From positions 1 to 10,980 of the forward strand of contig JALUZN010000144.1 in NCBI GenBank assembly GCA_027011835.1: a stretch of DNA of 10,980 nt, in the 5' to 3' direction. The notes beneath the pieces were generated by a model. The model was not told where the DNA came from, did not search any database, and saw nothing but the letters and a program-made list of their open reading frames with translations. The position numbers and the translations under genes are program-made. Source of the stretch: Draconibacterium sp. GTDB taxonomy: Bacteria; Bacteroidota; Bacteroidia; Bacteroidales; Prolixibacteraceae. Below, piece after piece: positions 6,980-10,980 of this stretch; the first letter of the stretch is position 1, and every line of letters begins with the position of its first letter.

Positions 6980-8953
6980 CTATTTTAACATATTTTGCCC
7001 ACCGGTTACGGGCACTGCCTGTCCGGTTTCGTACTCCTGCTCGACGACATAAAAAATTGCTTTTGCCACATCTGCTGCTGTGCAACCTCTGCCGGCAGGA
7101 ACCTGTGCTTCGTAAAACGCTTTTACATCGTTAATTGTTTTTGCTCCCGGTACTTTTCCCGCATTCAGGTATTGTACAAACAGTCCGTTTTCGGGGTCGC
7201 TCCACAGTGGCCCGTCGAAAAAATTACCCGGGCAAATTGAGTTCACTTTAATATTGTGCGGCATCAGTTCGAGTGCAAACGACTGTGTTAAACCAATTCC
7301 ACCAAATTTTCCACCGGCGTAAGCAAAGTTTTTATTGCTCCCTTTTAATCCCGATTTCGAATTTATCTGAATGATATCCATATAATAACCGGGTTTATAT
7401 TTATTCTGAATTTTCATTACCGGTTGTGCATATTTTGTACATAGGAAATATCCGGTGTAATTTACTTTCGTCATTAATTCGAAAGTTGCCTGGTCCATTT
7501 CATCGAGGCTACCGGCGCGTAAAATTCCGGCGTTTGAAATCATCGCATCCAATCCGCCAAATTGTATTACAGTTTGCTGAACGAGATTTTTAACCGACTC
7601 GGCATCCGACACGTTTACACGAATAAAATGCGCCCGGTTTTTTGTTCCTTTTGAATTTAATTCGGCAGCAAACTCGCGTCCTTTCTCTTCGTTGAGGTCG
7701 GCAACAATTACATTTGCTCCTTCCGAAAACATCAAATCGGCAATTCCGGCCCCAAAACCCTGTGCTGCTCCGGTAACAATTGCAACTTTATTTTCAACCC
7801 GTCCCTGTGCTTTTCCGCCCAGCGAAATCTTTTTACGGTAGTTTTCAACCTCCCAGTTTTCGATAAAATTAATATCATCGGGAGTCAGTGGCGACGGACC
7901 CCCAAAGTTCTCGGTAAGCGATGCAATCTGGCAAAAATCGTTTACCATATCTTTTAAATACTCCACAGAAACGGCTGAATCTTCAGCAACAATTACTCCT
8001 TCATTCTGAATAAAAATAATTTTAGGGACTACTCCTTTTTGGGATTTAAAGTCGGCTATTTTTATTTTTATTTCGTCGATAATACGTTCTGCTGTACCAT
8101 CTTCAATAAACAGATATTCCGACAAACAATAAACCATTTGGTCGGGGGTAAATGGCTTTTCAATCCCTTTTTCGAAAGCTGTTTTATCCGAAATGTAATT
8201 GCTAATCCACGAGCTGTTAACTGCCGAGGCAACTTTAAGTTTCTCGCCTGAAAGCAACATTTTTACTGCCGGTAAAACTTCGGTTATTTTCTCCGAAACC
8301 GGAATCTCTTTTTGCTCCGGAAAATTATTAAGAGCACCAATTAACTTCTCTTTTACATCGGTATAAATTAATTTAATCTCTTCGATGGAATTGGCTGCCA
8401 CAAAAATTCCATGATTTTGTAATAAAACAATTTGTGGCTCTTTATTGAATTTCGCTTTGTACTTCTCAATCTCGTTCGACACCACAACAAACAGAGTATA
8501 TCCGGCATTTGTGTTTGGAATAAAAAGTATCTCCTCGCCAAAAATCTCCAGTGTTTTCTCTGCTGCCTGGTTGCTGCACATTAACCCGTTTACCAAAGTA
8601 GAGTGAGTGTGAACAACAAAACTGGTTTCGAATAAGTTGTGCAGCGAAGTTTCTACCGATGGACGCAACCCCGATTCGGGATTTACACGGCTGTTAAGAA
8701 GTGCATTTTTTACCTCCTCTTCGCGCATTGTTGCATCGGCAGAAAACTGTTGATTTGGGATTTCGTTCAGCTTTTTACGGTCGAGAATACAAAATCCGTT
8801 TTCGTCGATTTCGCCTAAACTTACGCCACTCGCTTTAATCCAAAGTTGCTTGTCGTTTTTGTACGAAGTGTTACCACCGCCCGCAATTACGTACTCTTTT
8901 TTTTGCCCGTAAAACCTCGAAATTTCTATTAAATCTTTTATCTCTTTGTTCAT
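6980..8953 (-). CDS. Bifunctional class II aldolase / short-chain dehydrogenase; SDR half resembles sorbitol-6-phosphate 2-dehydrogenase
   Basis: The protein has 657 residues and two catalytic modules. Residues 1-210 are a class II aldolase/adducin-type domain, with GGGNTSYK (25-32), a candidate catalytic Glu101, metal ligands in HTH (115-117) and His181 in QNHGIF. Residues about 215-380 form the linker domain common to COG3347-type aldolase-dehydrogenases. Residues 387-657 are a classical SDR with TGAAQGFG (394-401), SNAG (473-476), Ser532/Ser534 and the catalytic Tyr545-x3-Lys549. Its IIQINSKSG, KFGGIGLTQSFALEL and TGQAVPVTGGQNML stretches resemble E. coli SrlD (sorbitol-6-phosphate to fructose 6-phosphate), from memory. 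Automatic annotation often labels such fusions rhamnulose-1-phosphate aldolase/dehydrogenase, but no rhamnose genes are visible. With the downstream SorE-like and FSA-like genes, a hexitol-phosphate pathway is a better inference. The aldolase substrate is unknown. The protein is soluble, with no signal peptide. Confidence 0.85.
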   Translation of the reverse strand: MNKEIKDLIEISRFYGQKKEYVIAGGGNTSYKNDKQLWIKASGVSLGEIDENGFCILDRKKLNEIPNQQFSADATMREEEVKNALLNSRVNPESGLRPSVETSLHNLFETSFVVHTHSTLVNGLMCSNQAAEKTLEIFGEEILFIPNTNAGYTLFVVVSNEIEKYKAKFNKEPQIVLLQNHGIFVAANSIEEIKLIYTDVKEKLIGALNNFPEQKEIPVSEKITEVLPAVKMLLSGEKLKVASAVNSSWISNYISDKTAFEKGIEKPFTPDQMVYCLSEYLFIEDGTAERIIDEIKIKIADFKSQKGVVPKIIFIQNEGVIVAEDSAVSVEYLKDMVNDFCQIASLTENFGGPSPLTPDDINFIENWEVENYRKKISLGGKAQGRVENKVAIVTGAAQGFGAGIADLMFSEGANVIVADLNEEKGREFAAELNSKGTKNRAHFIRVNVSDAESVKNLVQQTVIQFGGLDAMISNAGILRAGSLDEMDQATFELMTKVNYTGYFLCTKYAQPVMKIQNKYKPGYYMDIIQINSKSGLKGSNKNFAYAGGKFGGIGLTQSFALELMPHNIKVNSICPGNFFDGPLWSDPENGLFVQYLNAGKVPGAKTINDVKAFYEAQVPAGRGCTAADVAKAIFYVVEQEYETGQAVPVTGGQNMLK

Positions 8954-8967
8954 TGTATTTTTATTTT

Positions 8968-8989
8968 ACACCATGCTTTAGCTTGGTGT
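8968..8989 (-). promoter_or_regulatory. Stem-loop in the leader of the aldolase/SDR gene
   Basis: ACACCA (8968-8973) pairs with TGGTGT (8984-8989). After one T-T mismatch, GC pairs with GC around a TTTA loop. In the minus-strand transcript the hairpin ends 14 nt before the start codon, leaving an A-rich single-stranded stretch at the ribosome landing zone. It shares the GCTTTAGC core with the larger stem-loop at 9009-9051. It could affect translation or mRNA stability, or simply be a repeat remnant. Confidence 0.4.
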
Positions 8990-9008
8990 TATATAGTTGG
9001 CAAGATTC

Positions 9009-9051
9009 TTGGCTTTAGCCTTTAATCTTTTAAATTAAAGGCTAAAGCCAA
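9009..9051 (-). repeat. Perfect 18-bp stem-loop between the PHP and aldolase/SDR genes
   Basis: TTGGCTTTAGCCTTTAAT (9009-9026) is the exact reverse complement of 9034-9051, with a 7-nt loop. It lies 28 nt downstream of the PHP stop and 55 nt upstream of the aldolase/SDR start. No T-run follows it in the direction of transcription, so a simple intrinsic terminator is less likely. An intercistronic stabilising or processing hairpin, or a REP-like unit built on the palindromic GGCTTTAGCC core, are both plausible. Confidence 0.65.
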
Positions 9052-9079
9052 CCTTCTTTATATTAAACTACTCACCGCA

Positions 9080-10321
9080 CTAAAGTACGGTGCAAAATCT
9101 TGCAATTACCGCTTTCCCTAACTCAATAAAACGCTCTTTCTCTTCAATTCTTGCAACTCCGTTTTTCAGGTATCCCTCTTTTCCTTTTGCAATTAAATAC
9201 TGGTGGGCTGCTACTATTGCAGTTCCCTCGTAATTTATCTGTTTCAGCTCGTCGTCTAAATCTACTCCACCACCGCAACTAACTTTCATTGGGTCGAGTT
9301 TTGGAGTATTGTGCTCTGTTCCAAAGGTAATTACAAATCCGTTTTTATTGAAAAAGGTTACAAAATCTTTTAAAATATTGAAATTATTTCTCCCCGGAAT
9401 CAATTCGATACTGAATATATTTTTGCTTTTTAATGTCTGTAAAAGCTTCTCTTTATCGCCTTCGAAATCGGTAAAATTTCCATTGGCAAAATCTAATAAA
9501 ACCGGGTAACATGGAATTCCTCCTGCATCGATAATCAGCTCGTGTACCTCTTCTAACGAGAGAAATGCTTTGGGATCTTCGGGAACAAATGCTGCACCAC
9601 CTGCTTTAAGCAAGTTGCCACGAATTTCGTTTTCGAGCCCCGCCACATCGTCGATGGCCGATTTTATCTCTTTCCCTGAAAAGATAGCGTTCAGAAGTTT
9701 TGCACGACCTAAATCGGTTGTCTCTTTTTCGAAAACAGCAATACGAATTGCCTGTGCAATGTGTCGCTCGCGGAAAAGATTTTTTGCCAGTCGTGCCTGA
9801 ACCTCAGCAGCATCGAACTGAATATCGATGCCGTTTTCAGCAAAAAAAGCATTTAGTTTTTTTACCATCTCAAAAGTCTGGCGGTTGCTCTCTTTTTGCA
9901 GGTTTGTAATTTTTTGTTGCGAAGCCTCGCTCATTTTTGCCGGCTGGCGCAATCCTTTTCCACTAAAGTAAGTACGCCCCGGATTACTGGGGTCGTTTAC
10001 ACGAACTCCGGCCTCCTGCAAATCGTTTTGCAGGGCCATAAATTCAATATTAAATAATGGAAAAATTTTATTTTTTATAGCCAGCTCTGCAAATTCGTTG
10101 TAGCCGTCGGTGGTATAAAAGTCGTTAATTCCCAATACCGAAACACCCTCTTTTTTTGCCAGTTCAAATGCTTGCTCTATTTCGGAGAATGCACTGAACG
10201 AATGCGGGGTGTGAATGTGCCCGTTAATATTGGGAACCGCTTGTTGTGATTGCATTTTATACCATTCCAACAACTCCTTCTCATCAGGGAACCCGGTAAA
10301 TATACTTCTGCTTTCAGCCAT
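9080..10321 (-). CDS. PHP-domain protein with altered metal-ligand pattern; function unknown
   Basis: This 413-residue cytosolic protein has the PHP (polymerase and histidinol phosphatase) pattern. It shows H-x-H in NGHIHTPHS (His35, His37, His40), Glu93 in FNIEF, His187 in RERHIAQ, and GTEHN near 334-338 (Glu336, His337). Several usual ligand motifs are changed: the common TDH is NDF (66-68), and the usual His-Pro region reads CYP (271-273). A long insertion (about 95-180) separates the Glu93 and His187 motifs, and the later ligands are widely spaced. PHP proteins are metal-dependent phosphoesterases, and in this cluster a sugar-phosphate phosphatase role is conceivable but unproven. Loss of canonical ligands could mean a changed metal set or reduced catalysis. 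It is the first gene of the minus-strand cluster, reading away from trmN6, and ends 126 bp before the aldolase/SDR gene. Confidence 0.75.
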   Translation of the reverse strand: MAESRSIFTGFPDEKELLEWYKMQSQQAVPNINGHIHTPHSFSAFSEIEQAFELAKKEGVSVLGINDFYTTDGYNEFAELAIKNKIFPLFNIEFMALQNDLQEAGVRVNDPSNPGRTYFSGKGLRQPAKMSEASQQKITNLQKESNRQTFEMVKKLNAFFAENGIDIQFDAAEVQARLAKNLFRERHIAQAIRIAVFEKETTDLGRAKLLNAIFSGKEIKSAIDDVAGLENEIRGNLLKAGGAAFVPEDPKAFLSLEEVHELIIDAGGIPCYPVLLDFANGNFTDFEGDKEKLLQTLKSKNIFSIELIPGRNNFNILKDFVTFFNKNGFVITFGTEHNTPKLDPMKVSCGGGVDLDDELKQINYEGTAIVAAHQYLIAKGKEGYLKNGVARIEEKERFIELGKAVIARFCTVL

Positions 10322-10527
10322 TTTATTTCTTCTAAATTACAATACAAAATAACAATAAATGCCCAATTTCGCTGTCCTTTAGTATCCTGTTTTAACAATA
10401 TTGCTAATTTGTGAGTTGTAAAGGGTATGCCCAATCCATTTTGTTTTTCATCCTAATATACATCGGTAATTGCTATAACTTTATATTTTTGTTTCACGGC
10501 ATATTTTAAAAGCCGGGTAAGTTAAAT
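10322..10527. other. Divergent promoter region between PHP and trmN6-like genes
   Basis: This 206-bp AT-rich gap has no coding potential that I can support. It must hold the promoters for both directions. A plus-strand box is seen at 10484-10491. On the minus strand only a near match (TTATTTTG) is found close to the PHP start. No clear operator palindrome was recognised. Confidence 0.5.
10484..10491 (+). promoter_or_regulatory. Bacteroidota-type -7 box (TATTTTTG) for the trmN6-like gene
   Basis: The box fits the TAnnTTTG consensus of the Bacteroidota primary sigma factor and lies 36 bp before ATG 10528, which would give a leader of about 30 nt. No convincing -33 TTTG/TTG box is seen at the expected distance, so the call is tentative. 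Confidence 0.35.
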
Positions 10528-10944
10528 ATGGCAAACAACTATTTCCAGTTTAAACAGTTTAAAATTGTTCAGCAAAACTCGGCTATGAAAGTAGGCACCG
10601 ACGGCGTTTTGCTTGGTGCGTGGACAAACGTTGAGAATGTAACTTCGGTTTTAGACATTGGCACCGGCACCGGATTAATTGCACTGATGATGGCGCAGCG
10701 TACCGAATCTAAAATTGTAGGTGTTGAAATTGATAAAGCTGCAGCCGGCGAAGCCATTGAGAACGTTAAAAATTCGCACTGGGGAGAACGAATTTCTATA
10801 AAAAATAGCTCGTTCCAAGACTTTTTAAAATCAGAAGAAAACAGATTCGACTTAATTATTTCGAACCCGCCGTTTTTTACGAAGTTGTTTAAAGTTAACT
10901 ATCAAGTTATCAATCAACAACAAAATGTTAAAAAGAAAGAATGA
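10528..10944 (+). pseudogene. trmN6: TrmN6-like tRNA1(Val) adenine-37 N6-methyltransferase, 3' part missing
   Basis: The N-terminal 117 residues fit the TrmN6/YfiC family, which methylates A37 of tRNA1(Val). They include the diagnostic FKQFKIVQQNSAMKVGTDGV start (8-27), SAM-binding motif I LDIGTGTG (42-49), acidic Glu67 in VGVEID, and the catalytic IISNPPFF ending at residue 117 (NPPFF codons 10864-10878). Family members are about 240 residues and continue for about another 120 residues. Here the frame enters a Lys/Gln/Asn-rich tail of 21 residues and stops at TGA 10942. None of the three plus-strand frames after 10879 resembles the missing half, so this is not a simple frameshift. The gene is probably interrupted by inserted or rearranged DNA, and the product should lack the end of the methyltransferase fold. 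A truncated but expressed protein cannot be excluded. Confidence 0.75.
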
Positions 10945-10980
10945 AATAAAATAATCGAAACTCAATTATTTGTATCATTC
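10879..10980. other. AT-rich sequence of unknown origin following the trmN6 break
   Basis: From 10879 to the right edge the sequence is markedly more AT-rich than the coding DNA before it, and has no similarity to trmN6 in any plus-strand frame. It may be the left end of a mobile element. No terminal inverted repeat or target duplication can be tested because the other end lies outside the window. Confidence 0.35.

Noticed and set aside
6980..8953. Firm rhaD/rhaEW assignment
   Set aside because: No rhamnose isomerase, kinase, permease or regulator is visible, and the SDR half looks closer to SrlD.
10177..10434. 85-residue minus-strand reading frame overlapping the PHP start
   Set aside because: It overlaps the well-supported PHP gene in another frame and shows no recognisable protein features.
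10870..10980. Simple frameshift in trmN6
   Set aside because: The other two plus-strand frames after NPPFF also lack the family's C-terminal sequence and soon reach stops.

Overview
The window looks like chromosomal DNA of a Bacteroidota bacterium, probably a marine or anaerobic Bacteroidia of the Marinilabiliales/Prolixibacteraceae type. The sequence is AT-rich, start codons are preceded by A-rich stretches rather than Shine-Dalgarno sequences, and there is one TAnnTTTG promoter-like box. The PIF1-type helicase with a HRDC/HTH tail and the secreted two-domain acetylxylan-esterase-like hydrolase are also gene types typical of this phylum. The lineage below phylum is a guess from gene style.

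Layout. Bases 1-2030 (+) encode a secreted alpha/beta hydrolase whose reading frame is open to the left edge. The visible part starts inside a signal peptide, so the start codon is outside the window. A perfect 16-bp stem-loop follows it. Bases 2215-4671 (+) encode a PIF1/RecD2-like helicase with C-terminal HRDC and helix-turn-helix domains. Between it and the convergent gene to its right lies a structured intergenic element of about 106 bp with imperfect inverted ends and three 17-bp tandem repeats.

Bases 4829-10321 carry four genes on the minus strand. In order of transcription they are a PHP-domain protein, a class II aldolase/SDR fusion, a SorE-like (L-sorbose-1-phosphate reductase family) dehydrogenase, and a fructose-6-phosphate aldolase/transaldolase-like enzyme. 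The SDR half of the fusion resembles sorbitol-6-phosphate 2-dehydrogenase (SrlD/GutD/SorD) rather than a generic SDR. Together the genes suggest a sugar-phosphate route: ketose 1-phosphate to hexitol 6-phosphate (SorE-like), then to fructose 6-phosphate (SDR), then to dihydroxyacetone plus glyceraldehyde 3-phosphate (FSA-like), with an extra class II aldolase activity on the fusion. No kinase, transporter or regulator is visible, so the entry step is unknown. Gaps inside the cluster hold stem-loops and a multi-palindromic repeat-like element.

On the far right, a plus-strand trmN6-like tRNA methyltransferase gene is divergent from the cluster. It matches its family through the catalytic NPPFF motif and then runs into unrelated, very AT-rich sequence, so it appears interrupted, possibly by an inserted element extending beyond the window. 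All gene-free gaps are shorter than 300 bp.
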